Assembly (NCBI GenBank): GCA_023910605.1
Contig: JAAVVV010000001.1
Location: 3,028,698-3,092,697, forward strand
From: Bosea sp. (in: a-proteobacteria)
Lineage (GTDB): Bacteria; Pseudomonadota; Alphaproteobacteria; Rhizobiales; Beijerinckiaceae
DNA: 64,000 bases
Direction of reading: 5' to 3'
In this document: positions 25,479 to 33,768 of the stretch, piece after piece
How the letters are laid out: each line of letters opens with the position of its first letter
Position numbering within the stretch: the first letter of the stretch is position 1
Made by a program: the position numbers and the translations under genes
Notes under the pieces: model-generated
The model's database searches: none
The model's input: the letters and a program-made list of their open reading frames with translations, nothing else
What the model was told of the DNA's origin: nothing

Positions 25479-25763
25479 TCGCCTCTGTTGCGGTCAAGCA
25501 GCCTGAGCGTCTTGCGCCGGCGTCCCGGCCGTTGATGGTCGCGCTCCGCCACGGGCGCCAGACATCGTTCAGGACAAGGATGCCAGCCCGCGCCGTCTCG
25601 ACGATGAAGCCGCGCGCGGGGACGCAAGCCAGATGACTGGTGGTTCACGCAGGCCAATCCCCCAGCGTGGGGCAGGCCATGCCCCGCCTGCCCCACGCTG
25701 GTAACGCTTGCGTGATGGATGCCTTCTGATCCGATCGGGCTCTGCCCGGCGGCTGGCCGTTCC
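25479..25763. other. Convergent intergenic region between the GlcG-like gene and puuD
   Basis: 285 bp. Apart from the 16-bp hairpin at 25662-25701 no feature is supported. The GC content is as high as in coding DNA and short open frames exist on both strands, but none resembles a known protein. Confidence 0.5.
25662..25701. terminator. Long perfect inverted repeat, probable bidirectional terminator
   Basis: CCAGCGTGGGGCAGGC pairs perfectly (16 bp) with GCCTGCCCCACGCTGG across an 8-nt loop. It lies between the convergent GlcG-like and puuD genes. No T-run follows on either strand, so a Rho-independent mechanism is not certain. Confidence 0.5.
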
Positions 25764-26993
25764 TCAGCGCGCCATGGCCCAGGCAGCCACGGCCTTGCGC
25801 TCCTCGGGCGTCATCTCGGTCAGGTTGTTGGGCGGCATGGCGTGGGTGAGCACGGACTGCATCCGGATGGCTTCACGCTGGAGCGCGATGCGCTCGGGCG
25901 TGTGCAGGAGCACGCCCTTGGGCGCGATCTGGATGCCGGCCCAGCCCGGCGTCGGCGAATGGCACATCGAGCAGCGCCCGGTGATGATGTCGGAAACGGG
26001 CCCGGGCGGCAAAGACAGCCCGGCCAGCTGCACGCGCCGCTCGTCGAGCTGCGCCAGTCCCAGCCGTTCGCGCCCGCCTGGCGAGGAGGCCATCGCCACC
26101 CAGAAGGCGAGCCAGATCGCCAGAGCGGCCACGGCCCATGCCCACCAGGGCGACCGGGCGTGGTCGGAATGGCGCACATTGTAGAAGTGCCGGATCACCG
26201 CCCCGGCCACGATCACCAGCGCTGTGATGAGCGGAATGACGGCATTGCTGCTGTAGGTCACCGGATAGTGGTTCGCCAGCATCATGAACACCACGGGCAG
26301 CGTGATGTAGTTGTTGTGGGTCGAGCGCTGCTTGCCGATCTTGCCGTACCTTGCATCAGGCGTGCGGCCTGCGATCAGGTCGGCCACCACCTTTCGCTGG
26401 TTGGGGATGATGACCATCAGCACATTCCCGGCCATCATCGTGGCCATCAGCGCGCCGATGTGGATCATTGCGCCCCGGCCAGAGAAGACTTGCGCATAGG
26501 CGAAGCTCATCGCCACCACGAAGCCGAAGCCGAACACCGCAAGCCAGAGGTCGTTCTTCGCCAGCGGCGAGCGGCACAGTGCGTCATAGACAGCCCAGCC
26601 CAGCACGAGCGAGCCCATGCCGATCAGCGCCGCCTGCCACTTCGGCAGGACCATCACCGCCGGGTCGATGAGGTAGAGCTCGGCCTGCGCGTAGTAAATC
26701 CAGACCAGAAGGAAGAAGCCGGAGAACCATGTCCAGTAGGCCTGCCATTTGTGCCATGTCAGTTCGGCGGGCATGGCCGCAGGAGCAACGAGATGCTTCT
26801 TCATCTCGTAAAAGCCCCCGCCATGGACCTGCCAGGCGTGCCCCCCCTTGCCGGCGGGGATATCCGGCGCGGTCTTCAGCGAGGCATCAAGGTGCATGAA
26901 GAAGAAGGACGAGCCGATCCACGCGACGCCAGCAATGACATGCAGCCAGCGCAGCAGCAGCGATCCCCATTCGAGAAGGTAGGCGTCAAGCAT
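25764..26993 (-). CDS. puuD: Membrane urate hydroxylase PuuD with C-terminal cytochrome c domain
   Basis: 409 aa. About eight TM segments of the urate oxidase N-terminal family (RWLHVIAGVAWIGSSFFFMH, WTWFSGFFLLVWIYY) are followed by a cytochrome c domain with CSMCH (Cys341, Cys344, His345) and the THAMPP segment that probably supplies the Met ligand. PuuD oxidises urate to 5-hydroxyisourate and passes electrons to the respiratory chain instead of O2. The product is the substrate of UraH, encoded divergently on the other side of the toxin-antitoxin relic. Confidence 0.92.
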   Translation of the reverse strand: MLDAYLLEWGSLLLRWLHVIAGVAWIGSSFFFMHLDASLKTAPDIPAGKGGHAWQVHGGGFYEMKKHLVAPAAMPAELTWHKWQAYWTWFSGFFLLVWIYYAQAELYLIDPAVMVLPKWQAALIGMGSLVLGWAVYDALCRSPLAKNDLWLAVFGFGFVVAMSFAYAQVFSGRGAMIHIGALMATMMAGNVLMVIIPNQRKVVADLIAGRTPDARYGKIGKQRSTHNNYITLPVVFMMLANHYPVTYSSNAVIPLITALVIVAGAVIRHFYNVRHSDHARSPWWAWAVAALAIWLAFWVAMASSPGGRERLGLAQLDERRVQLAGLSLPPGPVSDIITGRCSMCHSPTPGWAGIQIAPKGVLLHTPERIALQREAIRMQSVLTHAMPPNNLTEMTPEERKAVAAWAMAR

Positions 26994-27009
26994 CGACCGG
27001 GCTCACAAA

Positions 27010-27439
27010 ACGAGTCATCTGGCAGGTTGAAGGGATCTCTGATTTGCACACCTGCGATCACAGCGCCATCTGGGCGACCCTCGTTGTGGAGAATGGAGCA
27101 GCCTGCAAGGGAGGCGCTGGCGATGATCATGCTGTCATCGATCTGGAAGCCATGGTTCCGGGCAATGTCGTCGCCGGGGCGATGGGTCTCGATGGCGGGC
27201 GGCGCGGCTGGCCCCACTGCAACCCCGATAAAGATCCGGTTCAAAGCCTTCAGGCCCTCCACAGCCATGGCCCGCCTTTCCTCCTTGCCGAGCGAGATCG
27301 TGCGGCAAGGCTGCGCGACCATGGTCGATTCGTCGCCCTCCCTGATCCCGAGCGCGTCTGCCAGCGCCTTCGGCAGCCGCAGGGCGAGGCTGTTTCCCCA
27401 TTTCGAAACCTGCATGATGTCCTTCTTGAGGATATACAT
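27010..27439 (-). pseudogene. Toxin-antitoxin relic: AbrB/MazE-type antitoxin fused to a PIN toxin C-terminus
   Basis: The frame starting at 27439 (ATG 27415 alternative) begins with an AbrB/SpoVT-type antitoxin (MQVSKWGNSLALRLPKALAD, residues 9-28, to about 70), then passes without a stop into the C-terminal third of a VapC PIN toxin (ARNHGFQIDDSMIIASASLA near 93-112, then VIAGVQIRDPF). The antitoxin's end and the PIN N-terminal two-thirds, with the first catalytic acids, are missing. The simplest reading is an internal deletion that fused the two genes in frame. After about residue 140 the frame is non-homologous and runs into puuD. Toxin activity is very unlikely; the N-terminus might still bind DNA. 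Confidence 0.75.
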
Positions 27440-27450
27440 GCGTGATGTAT
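27434..27450. promoter_or_regulatory. Palindrome overlapping the antitoxin relic start
   Basis: ATACAT, five bases, ATGTAT, covering the start codon of the relic. AbrB-type antitoxins commonly autoregulate from palindromes at this place, so it may be the relic's operator. Confidence 0.4.
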
Positions 27451-27494
27451 GTCATTGCAGCATCCAAGTTCACAGACAGCCGGAGACCGACGCC

Positions 27495-27848
27495 ATGGGC
27501 CGCCTCTCAACCCACGTCCTGGACACCGTCAAGGGCGGTCCTGCGCGCGGCGTCAGGATCACGCTCCACCGTCTCGAAGGCCCCGCCCGCGCACCGATGA
27601 AAGACGTCCTCACCAATGCGGACGGCCGCACCGACGAGCCGCTGATGCTGGGCGAGAGCTATCGACCCGGCAGCTACGAGCTGGAGTTCCATATCGGCGC
27701 CTATTTCGCGGCCACCGGAGCGGCTCAGGCCAATCCGCCCTTCCTTGACGTCGTGCCGGTTCGCTTCAGCATCGCCGAAACCGATGGCCATTATCACGTG
27801 CCGCTTCTCTGCTCGCCATGGGCTTATTCCACATACCGGGGAAGCTGA
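27495..27848 (+). CDS. uraH: Hydroxyisourate hydrolase (transthyretin-like)
   Basis: 117 aa. The N-terminal LSTHVLDTVKGGPARGV motif, the HYHVPLLCSPWAYSTY segment and the terminal YRGS are the signatures of 5-hydroxyisourate hydrolase. It converts 5-hydroxyisourate (the PuuD product) to OHCU. Start at ATG 27495. It is followed after 5 bp by the puuE-uraD fusion, so the two are an operon; puuD is on the opposite strand upstream. Confidence 0.95.
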   Translation: MGRLSTHVLDTVKGGPARGVRITLHRLEGPARAPMKDVLTNADGRTDEPLMLGESYRPGSYELEFHIGAYFAATGAAQANPPFLDVVPVRFSIAETDGHYHVPLLCSPWAYSTYRGS

Positions 27849-27853
27849 TCGCC

Positions 27854-29287
27854 ATGTCTCTCTTCAACCCGGCCACCGCCCCCTACCCGCGCGACCTGAC
27901 CGGCTATGGCAGGAACCCGCCTCATCCCCGGTGGCCGAACGGCGCGCGCATCGCGGTGCAGTTCGTCATCAACTACGAGGAAGGCGGCGAGAACTGCATC
28001 CTGCATGGCGATGCCGCCTCGGAGGCCTTCCTGTCGGAAATCGTGGGGGCCGCGCCATGGCCGGGCCAGCGCCACATGAACATGGAGTCGATCTACGAAT
28101 ATGGCTCACGCGCCGGCTATTGGCGGCTCTGGCGCCAGTTCATGGCGCGGAACATGCCCGTCACGGTCTATGGCGTCGCCGCCGCCATGGCCAAGGCGCC
28201 GGATGTGGTCGCCTCCATGAACGAGGCCGGATGGGAGATCGCCACCCATGGCCTCAAATGGATCGACTACCGCGACCATGCGCCCGAGGATGAGCGCGCG
28301 CACATCCTCGAGGCCATCCGCATTCACCGCGAGGTGGCAGGCAGCCGGCCGCTCGGCTTTTATCAGGGCCGCTGCTCGGCCAACACCTTGCGCCTTGCCA
28401 TGGAGGAAGGCGGCTTTCTCTACACGGCGGACAGCTATTCCGACGAGTTGCCTTACTGGATCGAAGGCCCGCGTGGCCCGCAGCTCATCACGCCCTACAC
28501 GCTCGATGCCAACGACATGCGCTTCGCCACGCCGCAGGGCTTCAACAGCGGCGACCAGTTCTTCTCATATCTGAAAGACAGCTTCGACCTGCTCCATGCC
28601 GAAGGCGAGACTGCGCCGAAGATGATGTCCATCGGGCTGCACTGCCGCCTTGTCGGCCGGCCGGGCCGCGCCGCTGCCCTCGCCCGTTTCCTCGATTACG
28701 TTCAGGCACATGACAAGGCCTGGGTCGCTACACGGCTCGACATCGCGCGGCACTGGGTGCGCCATCATCCGCCAGCCGGGGGATATCGCCCGTCCGCCGT
28801 GCCGCCGGCCCTGTTCATCGAGCGCTTCGGCGCGGTCTGGGAACATTCGCCCTGGGTCGCAGAGGCCACGCTTTCCGCAGGTCTAACCAGCGGTCAGGAC
28901 AGCGCGGCGGGCCTGCATGCCGCCATGTGCAAGGCGATGCGCGCCGGCACGCCCGAGCAGCAGCGCAGCCTCATCCTCGCCCACCCCGACCTGGCCGGAA
29001 AACTCGCTGCGGCGCGCATGCTGACGCCCGAATCCGCCGCCGAGCAGGCCTCCGCCGGGCTCGACCAGCTCTCCCCAGACGAGAAGGCGCGGTTCACTGC
29101 CCTCAATGACGCTTACAAGGCGCGCTTCGGCTTCCCCTTCATCATTGCCGTGAAGGGCCGCAGCAAGGCCGATGTCATCGCCTCCTTCGAGGCGCGCCTC
29201 GCCCATGATGCGGACACCGAATTCGCCACGGCGCTCGACCAGATCGAGCGGATCGCGCGGCTCAGGCTCGAAGCGCTGCTGGGTTGA
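27854..29287 (+). CDS. puuE: Allantoinase PuuE fused to OHCU decarboxylase UraD
   Basis: 477 aa. Residues 1 to about 310 are the PuuE polysaccharide-deacetylase-like allantoinase (YPRDLTGYGRNPPHPRWPNG, NYEEGGENCILHGD, GFYQGRCSANT). From about 322 on is UraD (AVWEHSPWVAEA, LILAHPDLAGKLA, DAYKARFGFPFIIAVKG). The chain thus decarboxylates OHCU to S-allantoin and opens allantoin to allantoate, two consecutive steps after UraH. The motif HPDL holds the UraD catalytic His. Such fusions are known in bacteria. ATG 27854 was chosen over an upstream start inside uraH. Confidence 0.93.
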   Translation: MSLFNPATAPYPRDLTGYGRNPPHPRWPNGARIAVQFVINYEEGGENCILHGDAASEAFLSEIVGAAPWPGQRHMNMESIYEYGSRAGYWRLWRQFMARNMPVTVYGVAAAMAKAPDVVASMNEAGWEIATHGLKWIDYRDHAPEDERAHILEAIRIHREVAGSRPLGFYQGRCSANTLRLAMEEGGFLYTADSYSDELPYWIEGPRGPQLITPYTLDANDMRFATPQGFNSGDQFFSYLKDSFDLLHAEGETAPKMMSIGLHCRLVGRPGRAAALARFLDYVQAHDKAWVATRLDIARHWVRHHPPAGGYRPSAVPPALFIERFGAVWEHSPWVAEATLSAGLTSGQDSAAGLHAAMCKAMRAGTPEQQRSLILAHPDLAGKLAAARMLTPESAAEQASAGLDQLSPDEKARFTALNDAYKARFGFPFIIAVKGRSKADVIASFEARLAHDADTEFATALDQIERIARLRLEALLG

Positions 29288-29417
29288 GCCGCGCTGCCAC
29301 GGAGCCTGGCTGAAACAAACGTCCTGGTGGCGGGTTGATGGCAGGAATGCCTCGTCTTTCGAGGCGCCTGCGGCTGTCGTGGCTGCAGCCAGCTTCAGCG
29401 AGAGAACCTCCACCGCA

Positions 29418-30143
29418 ATGCCATCAGACTTGGTTTCGCCTGATCCCCTTCGCGCGCCCGCGCGCTCCGACCGCCGCCGCATGCTGATACTCGGGCTGGC
29501 CTTGGCCGCGCCGGCCCTGCTGGGAGCCTGTCAGTCCTCCCGCGCCGAGATGGAACGCGAGCGTCTGCTTGTGCGGCGGCGCCGGGACGACAACCCGTTC
29601 TGGCCAGAAGAGATCTATGCGGCCGTCCCGGACGAGCCCTTCGAGGTGCCCGCAGTGGATGTCAGCGGGATCCACCCGCGCTATCTGCGCCGCCTTGTGG
29701 ATTACGACGGCCCCGAGCAACCTGGCGCCATTCTGGTGGATAGCGCGCGCCGCCACCTGTTCCTCGTCGAACCGGGCGGCAAGGCCATCCGCTACGGCGT
29801 GGGCGTCGGCCGTGACGACGCGACATGGCGCGGCCGCGCCACCATCCAGCGCAAGGGCGAATGGCCGGGATGGACGCCGACCCCCCAGATGATCCGCCGC
29901 GATCCCGAGCGCAACGGGCCATGGGCCGGCGGCATGCCGGGCGGCCCGGCGAACCCGCTCGGCGCGCGTGCGCTGTATCTCTATGCCAATGGCCACGACA
30001 CGCTTTACCGCATCCACGGCACGAACGAGCCCTGGAGCATCGGGCAGAGTGTCTCCAGCGGCTGCATCCGCCTGATCAATCAGGACATCATCGACCTGCA
30101 TGCCCGCGTTCCTGTCGGCGCCACGGTCAACGTTCTGCGCTGA
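29418..30143 (+). CDS. L,D-transpeptidase (YkuD) lipoprotein
   Basis: 241 aa. An arginine-rich N-terminus leads to a hydrophobic segment and lipobox LLGAC (Cys38). The YkuD domain covers about residues 100-241 with catalytic His200 (IHGTNEPWSIG) and Cys216 (SSGCIRL). These enzymes make 3-3 cross-links in peptidoglycan or attach proteins to it, activity that is prominent in polar-growing Hyphomicrobiales. It sits inside the purine module without functional relation. GAGAGAA lies upstream of ATG 29418. Confidence 0.88.
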   Translation: MPSDLVSPDPLRAPARSDRRRMLILGLALAAPALLGACQSSRAEMERERLLVRRRRDDNPFWPEEIYAAVPDEPFEVPAVDVSGIHPRYLRRLVDYDGPEQPGAILVDSARRHLFLVEPGGKAIRYGVGVGRDDATWRGRATIQRKGEWPGWTPTPQMIRRDPERNGPWAGGMPGGPANPLGARALYLYANGHDTLYRIHGTNEPWSIGQSVSSGCIRLINQDIIDLHARVPVGATVNVLR

Positions 30144-30159
30144 AGTCTGGCTTTGCGTC

Positions 30160-31548
30160 TCAGGCGAGGCCGGCGCTGGTCAGCAGCCGTCGTGACGCAG
30201 CGTTGTGAATCTGCGCATGGCGCGCCACGTCGAGCGTGACGAGCTGGCCATCGCGCACCACGATGCGTCCGTTGATGACGCTGCAGCTCGCCTTGGCCGG
30301 GGTGCAGAACACCAGCGCCGCGAGCGGGTCCGCCTGCGCGCCGGCGAAGTCCAGCCCGCGCACGTCGAAGGCCACCATGTCGGCGGCATGGCCCGGCGTG
30401 ATCTGCCCGATATCGTCGCGGTTGAGCACCTTCGCCCCGCCGCGCGTCGCCAGCTCCAGCGCCTGCCGCGCCGTCATCGCCTGAGGACCGAAGCCCACGC
30501 GCGCCAGCAGCATCGCCTGCCTCGCCTCACCGAGCAGATGGCCGGAATCCGCCGAGGCGGAACCGTCGACGCCGAGCCCCACCGGCACGCAGGCCGCCCG
30601 CATCCGACCGATCGGCGCGATGCCGGATGCGAGCCGCATGTTGGAGCATGGGCAATGCGCCACGCCGGTTCCGGTCCGGCCAAACAGGTCGATCGCGTGG
30701 TCATCGAGCCTCACGCAGTGCGCATGCCAGACATCTGGCCCGATCCAACCCAGATCCTCGACATAACGCCCCGGCGTTTTGCCATAGACCTCCAGTGAAT
30801 AGGCCACGTCATTGTCGTTCTCCGCCAGATGCGTGTGCAGCGAGACGCCATGGGCGCGCGCCAGCTTCGCCGATTCGCGCATCAGGTCGTCGCTGACCGT
30901 GAAGGGCGAGCACGGCGCCAGCACGATCCTGAGCATCGCGAAGCGCTCCGGATCATGCCAGGCCTCGATCAGCCGCTGCATCTCGGCAAGGACGGCGCCC
31001 TCCTCCTCCACGATGGCGTCCGGCGGCAGCCCGCCCTTGCTGACGCCGACCGTCATCGCGCCCCGCGCGGCATGGAAGCGGATGCCGACGGATTGCGCCG
31101 CCTCGATCGCGTCGTCGAGGCGCGAGCCGTTCACATAAAGATAAAGATGGTCGCTCGAAGTGGTGCATCCTGACAGCGCGAGTTCGGCCATCGCCGTCAT
31201 CGCCGATATGCGGATCATCTCGGGCGTGATGTGCGACCAGATGGGATAATGCGCCGTCAGCCAGCCGAACAGCTCGGCGTCCTGCCCCCCCGGCGTGGCG
31301 CGCGTCAGCGACTGGAACATATGGTGATGCGTGTTCACCAGACCGGGCAGCAGCACATGGCCGCTGAGGTCGATGGTCTCGTCGGCGGTCCTTTCCAGTC
31401 CGGCCATGACCTCGGCCGTCGTGCCCACCGCCATGATCTGCCGGCCCTTGACCAGAACGGCGCCGTCGGCGATCTCACGCCGCGCATCATCCATCGTTGC
31501 GAGCACGAGCGCGTTCTTCAGCAGCAAGGACTTTTCGGTCATTGACAT
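30160..31548 (-). CDS. 8-oxoguanine deaminase (amidohydrolase)
   Basis: 462 aa of the TrzN/AtzA-like amidohydrolase group. Metal ligands and fingerprints: LLPGLVNTHHHMFQSLTRA, SLHTHLAEND, VAHCPCSNMRLASGIAP and LGVDGSASADSG. The sequence FQSLTRATPGGQDAELFGWL is typical of 8-oxoguanine deaminases, which form urate directly. With puuD, uraH and puuE-uraD close by, the module would carry 8-oxoguanine through urate to allantoate. Guanine deaminase is a less likely alternative. Confidence 0.85.
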   Translation of the reverse strand: MSMTEKSLLLKNALVLATMDDARREIADGAVLVKGRQIMAVGTTAEVMAGLERTADETIDLSGHVLLPGLVNTHHHMFQSLTRATPGGQDAELFGWLTAHYPIWSHITPEMIRISAMTAMAELALSGCTTSSDHLYLYVNGSRLDDAIEAAQSVGIRFHAARGAMTVGVSKGGLPPDAIVEEEGAVLAEMQRLIEAWHDPERFAMLRIVLAPCSPFTVSDDLMRESAKLARAHGVSLHTHLAENDNDVAYSLEVYGKTPGRYVEDLGWIGPDVWHAHCVRLDDHAIDLFGRTGTGVAHCPCSNMRLASGIAPIGRMRAACVPVGLGVDGSASADSGHLLGEARQAMLLARVGFGPQAMTARQALELATRGGAKVLNRDDIGQITPGHAADMVAFDVRGLDFAGAQADPLAALVFCTPAKASCSVINGRIVVRDGQLVTLDVARHAQIHNAASRRLLTSAGLA

Positions 31549-31846
31549 CCTCGGCCCGGAATGGCGTCAACGGCTCCGGACCATAAGGCTTCACGCCGAA
31601 AAGAAAACGCCGGGCGAGGCGTTAGGCGTCATCGCGATCAGGCCGCCATGCTCCGGCCGCCGTCCGCGCAACGCCAGCAAGCCAGCACGCAGGCTTCCAT
31701 CGCGCCGACCGCCCCGAAGGAGCGGGCGCGCTCAACGCCGCAGTGAAACCACGCAACGCCAACGCTTTCCCCGAACAAGGAAACGGATGCAAGGCCGCCC
31801 GAAACAGGCCGCTTATGAATAGGAGGGGTTAAGTCACTGAAATATT
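31549..31846. other. Intergenic region upstream of the deaminase gene, below tRNA-Lys
   Basis: 298 bp. It holds the minus-strand terminator listed separately and must hold the deaminase promoter. No protein-coding signal is seen; open frames crossing into the tRNA are artefacts. Confidence 0.5.
31598..31623 (-). terminator. Intrinsic terminator, minus strand
   Basis: On the minus strand AACGCC, 6-nt loop, GGCGTT is followed by TTCTTTTC. It lies 224 nt below the tRNA-Lys 3' end and 50 nt above the deaminase start codon, so it probably ends the tRNA transcript. Confidence 0.55.
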
Positions 31847-31922
<76 letters not shown>

Positions 31923-32171
31923 GCCAGCGACGTGGTTGCGCTGCAACCCGCCGAAACAGTGACGCGGAGGTGACACCTCCGCGCGACGAGGTGGGCAGTA
32001 GCAAAGCCCCTGCGCCGTGTCCAGCGCTTTCGCAATGGGCAGCGCCGGGGGGATGGGGGCGATGGCGTCTCCGGCCTGGCACATGGCCGGCCTGGCAGTC
32101 AGCGCTGCCGAAGGGTGACAGCCACGAATCCCTTCGCTATCGGAACGGCATCGCTCACGCGTTGAGGCTCC

Positions 32172-33044
32172 ATGCGCACCCTGATGACGTCGCGGCCGGT
32201 CCTGGCAGGCATCCTGTTCATGCTGTCGGGCATGTTCCTGTTCTCGGTCAACGATGCGATCGGCAAATGGCTGGTCGCCACCTATACGGTAGGCCAGCTG
32301 CTGTTGATCCGCTCGATCGCAGCCATGGCCGTGCTGGCTCCTGCCGTGGCGCGCGAGGGCTTGGGCACGGTGCTGAACCCGCCCCATCCTGCGCTCCAGG
32401 CGCTGCGCGTGGCGATGTCCACGCTCGAGATCGCCTTCTTCTACTGGGCACTGACCTATCTGCCGCTTGCCGAGACCGTGACCTTCTATCTCGCGGGCCC
32501 GATCTATGTGGCGCTGCTGGCCCGGCCCTTCCTGGGCGAGACGATCAGCCCCCGCCGCTGGATCGCCATCGCGATAGGCTTTCTCGGCGTGCTGATCGCG
32601 CTCAACCCCGGCGGCGCGGCCTTCGGCTGGCCTGCGTTGATCGCCATCGCCAGCTCGCTGGCCTTCGCCGGGATGATGATCATCACCCGCCAGCTCAAGG
32701 GCACGCCCGACACAACGCTGGTGTTCTGGCAAACGGGCGCCGCGCTCGCCCTGGGCGCGGTGCTGGCCCCCTTTGGCTGGGTGGAGCCCAGCCTGCGGGA
32801 TTATGCGCTTCTCGGCATGCTGGGCGTGGTGGCGCTGTTCGCGCATATCTTCACCAACAAGTCGCTCAAGCTTGCCCCCGCCTCGACAGTGGTGCCCTAT
32901 CAGTACACCCTGATCGTCTGGGCCGTGATCCTGGGCTATCTGGTCTTCGGTGACGTGCCACCCGCCTCCACCTTCATCGGCGCCGTCATCATCGTGGCTG
33001 CGGGCGTGTGGATCTTTTGGGACGAGCAGAAGAAGCCGGTCTGA
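32172..33044 (+). CDS. EamA/DMT-family permease
   Basis: 290 aa, about ten TM segments in two EamA halves. Typical features: MLSGMFLFSVNDAIGKWLV in TM1, TYLPLAETVTFYLAGPIYVA after TM4, and YQYTLIVWAVILGYLVFGD in the second half. Substrate unknown. It starts 250 bp from the tRNA and ends 5 bp from the phhA relic on the other strand. The window holds three EamA genes; this one is closest in length and layout to the one at 33769-34674. Confidence 0.88.
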   Translation: MRTLMTSRPVLAGILFMLSGMFLFSVNDAIGKWLVATYTVGQLLLIRSIAAMAVLAPAVAREGLGTVLNPPHPALQALRVAMSTLEIAFFYWALTYLPLAETVTFYLAGPIYVALLARPFLGETISPRRWIAIAIGFLGVLIALNPGGAAFGWPALIAIASSLAFAGMMIITRQLKGTPDTTLVFWQTGAALALGAVLAPFGWVEPSLRDYALLGMLGVVALFAHIFTNKSLKLAPASTVVPYQYTLIVWAVILGYLVFGDVPPASTFIGAVIIVAAGVWIFWDEQKKPV

Positions 33045-33048
33045 GCCC

Positions 33049-33528
33049 TCACGCCGCCCGCTTCGCTCGGTGGTAGGCGCCGTCGCCGGTCGCGATCACG
33101 CGGTCACCCGGCTCCATCTCAGCCGGCGCCAGCATGCGCTGGCCGGCGATGGCCTTGCGCACGCGGCGGAGCGAGGCCCCGTCAAGCGGGGGCATCTTGT
33201 CGAACGCCTCAATGACGAAGTAGCTCTCCTGATAATCGTCAATGCGGTAATCGGTACGCATCACCCTGCCCTGGTCGAGAGCGATGCGGTGCGGCGAGGC
33301 GCTTTCCAGCGCAAAGAGCGTTTCTCCCGGCGATGAGGCGATCCCCGCCCCGAAGATCCGCATGCCGTCCCCTGTGGCGATGAGCCCGAACTCGACCGTG
33401 TACCAGTAAAGCTGCGCCAGTTGCTTGAGTTCGTCCGCGTCGCGCGCCTTGAGGCCTGCCTCGCCATAGGCCTGGATGAAATCGGCATAGGCTTGGTTGG
33501 TCAGCAGCGGCACATGCCCGAAGAAGGC
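33049..33528 (-). pseudogene. phhA: Phenylalanine 4-hydroxylase remnant (C-terminal part)
   Basis: The frame reads FFGHVPLLTNQAYADFIQAY, QLYWYTVEFGLIATGDGMRI, FGAGIASSPGE and RVMRTDYRIDDYQESYFVIE, all typical of the C-terminal half of bacterial phenylalanine-4-hydroxylase (normally about 260-300 aa). One iron-ligand His (in FGHVP) and the ligand Glu (TVEFGL) remain. The N-terminal half, including the first ligand His of the HExxGH motif, is gone: upstream sequence turns at about 33525 into another gene's coding DNA on the opposite strand. Only a GTG at 33513 could start translation. The product would lack iron binding and is presumably inactive. Confidence 0.85.
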
Positions 33529-33756
33529 TGGCGCACGAGGCTGGTCGAGCGGCTGAAGCTCTTCGACGAGGCGGTGGCATGCTGGGCGCTCTCGGGCGAG
33601 GTGGACCTGCTGCTGCGCTGCGTCGCGTCCGATCTCGATGCCTATGGCGAGTTTGCGATGAACCGGCTGCTGACGCTGCCGGGCGTGGCTGATGTGCGGT
33701 CGAGCTTTGTCATGGGCCTGGTCAAGCCCGATCGCGGCCTGCCCCTCCCGCCATGA
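33529..33756 (+). pseudogene. Lrp/AsnC-family regulator remnant (C-terminal part)
   Basis: The plus-strand frame ending at 33756 reads FDEAVACWALSGEVDLLLRC, SDLDAYGEFAMNRLLTLPGV and ADVRSSFVMGLVK, the RAM ligand-binding half of an Lrp/AsnC protein. No HTH half exists upstream; the frame enters the antisense of phhA instead. A few residues before CWALSGE also look deleted. In related genomes phhA often lies next to and divergent from an lrp-type regulator, so a single deletion could have removed both 5' halves and the shared promoter. Confidence 0.7.
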
Positions 33757-33768
33757 GCGTAAGTCAGC

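Noticed and set aside
25479-25661. Minus-strand open reading region with VPARGFIVETARAGILVLND-like translation
   Set aside because: No start signal, no recognised family and the frame is broken by the long inverted repeat; too weak to call a gene or relic.
25719-27494. Plus-strand extension of the uraH frame over the whole of puuD
   Set aside because: The extension is antisense to puuD, lacks any recognisable domain, and uraH homologues begin at ATG 27495.
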